NCBI GenBank assembly: GCA_964462125.1
Contig: CAYWXT010000302.1
Location: 1-5,773, forward strand
Source of the DNA: JAWLFY01 sp964462125
GTDB lineage: Bacteria; Planctomycetota; Planctomycetia; Pirellulales; Pirellulaceae
Direction of reading: 5' to 3'
Length of the DNA stretch: 5,773 bases
Part shown: in pieces, positions 5,101-5,773 of the stretch
How positions within the stretch are numbered: position 1 is the stretch's first letter
Layout: every line of letters begins with the position of its first letter
Notes under the pieces: generated by a model
The model's input: the letters and a program-made list of their open reading frames with translations, nothing else
What the model was told of the DNA's origin: nothing
Database searches by the model: none
Position numbers and translations under genes: made by a program

Positions 5101-5773
5101 ATGGATCGACGCAGCTTTCTTCGAACCTCGGCCGCAGCCGCCTCGGTCGCCGCCGTCAACTCCGGTGCCCACGCCGCTGCCGGTGACCAGCCGCGGCGGG
5201 TGGGACTGATCGGTTGCGGCTGGTACGGCAAGTGCGACCTGCTGCAGCTCTTGAACGTCGAACCGGTTGAAGTTGTCTCGCTGTGCGATGTCGATTCGCA
5301 GTTATTGAATGAGGCAGCGGAGCTGGTTGAATCACGCCAGGCGTCCAAGCAGCGGCCTCGGGGCTATGCCGATTACCAGGAGATGTTGTCCGAGAACGAG
5401 CTCGACATCGTGTTGGTCAATACGCCGGATCACTGGCACGCCTTGCCGATGATCGCCGCAGTGCGAGCTGGCGCCGACGTCTATGTCCAGAAACCGACGG
5501 CGGTCGATGTTCTCGAGAGCAAGGCGATGCTCGACGCGGCCCGGGAGACCGGACGGGTGGTCCAAGTCGGAACGCAGCGGCGGAGTACGCCTCACTTGAT
5601 CGAGGCCAAACAACGGGTGGTCGACGAAGGATTGCTCGGCGACATTGCCCACGCGGAGGTCTGTTGTTACTACCACATGCGGGCCTCGCAACGTCCCGAG
5701 GAGGTCGCCGCAGACGGGCCGCCACCCCATCTCGATTACGAAACCTGGACCGGCCCGGCTCCGATGCGGCCCT
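5101..5773 (+). CDS. Tat-exported Gfo/Idh/MocA-family oxidoreductase (3' end outside window)
   Basis: The frame runs open from ATG 5101 to the window edge: 224 codons plus one base, about half of a typical family member. The N-terminus MDRRSFLRTSAAAASVAAVN is a twin-arginine signal (RRSFLR) followed by an Ala-rich core and an AHAAA region, so the enzyme probably folds with its nucleotide in the cytoplasm and is exported by Tat. A Rossmann NAD(P) fold follows: VGLIGCGWYGK (34-44), acidic residue in LCDVD (61-65), NTPDHWHA (108-115), the catalytic-lysine motif VYVQKP (Lys131) and GTQRRSTPHL (157-166). The usual EKP is QKP here; from memory, this form is common in planctomycete members. GLLGDIAHAEVCCYYH (178-193) is the start of the second, substrate-binding domain. 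The substrate is probably a sugar or cyclitol derivative but cannot be specified. It follows the C25 gene by 214 bp, and a promoter candidate in the gap suggests separate transcription. Confidence 0.93.
   Translation, partial: MDRRSFLRTSAAAASVAAVNSGAHAAAGDQPRRVGLIGCGWYGKCDLLQLLNVEPVEVVSLCDVDSQLLNEAAELVESRQASKQRPRGYADYQEMLSENELDIVLVNTPDHWHALPMIAAVRAGADVYVQKPTAVDVLESKAMLDAARETGRVVQVGTQRRSTPHLIEAKQRVVDEGLLGDIAHAEVCCYYHMRASQRPEEVAADGPPPHLDYETWTGPAPMRP

Noticed and set aside
3927..5348. 473-aa minus-strand frame antisense to the C25 and oxidoreductase genes
   Set aside because: It spans two genes and their intergenic gap, has shadow-type Arg/Gln/Pro composition, and conflicts with two well-supported proteins.

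Overview
The window most likely comes from a planctomycete, probably of the Pirellulales/Rhodopirellula type. This rests on a GC-rich sequence, a Tat-exported Gfo/Idh/MocA oxidoreductase of the style abundant in that phylum, a gingipain-like C25 peptidase with an ordinary Sec signal peptide, and a PdxA with the GDVAGIGPE variant of the N-terminal motif. The placement is inferred from protein character; no marker gene is present.

Layout, left to right. Positions 1-219 are non-coding, with short direct repeats (CGGGTCAGCCG twice, 30 bp apart), a C8 tract and a possible extended -10 box. Positions 220-369 (+) hold a 49-codon open fragment that looks like the first part of a planctomycete tyrosine recombinase (integron-integrase style) cut off after about 35 residues. 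Its stop lies one base from the stop of the convergent minus-strand gene. Positions 371-1978 (-) encode a 535-aa polytopic membrane protein with about ten membrane segments and a soluble C-terminal domain, resembling GT-C / DUF6798-type planctomycete proteins. It overlaps by 4 bp (ATGA) the end of pdxA (1975-3021, -), so the two form a translationally coupled pair transcribed leftwards.

A divergent intergenic region (3022-3215) carries an imperfect hairpin. On the plus strand, 3216-4886 encodes an exported C25-family (gingipain-like) cysteine peptidase with the His259/Cys301 dyad visible. After a 214-bp gap with a candidate extended -10 promoter and a very strong 10+1+10 palindrome, a Tat-signal Gfo/Idh/MocA oxidoreductase starts at 5101 and runs off the right edge.

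The genes do not form one obvious pathway: pdxA is vitamin B6 biosynthesis, while the two plus-strand genes are separate exported proteins. I see no CRISPR array, tRNA, rRNA, toxin-antitoxin pair or defence system. The points most worth a second look are the C25 peptidase outside Bacteroidetes, the recombinase relic abutting the membrane gene, the pdxA/membrane-protein coupling, and the palindrome in the oxidoreductase leader.
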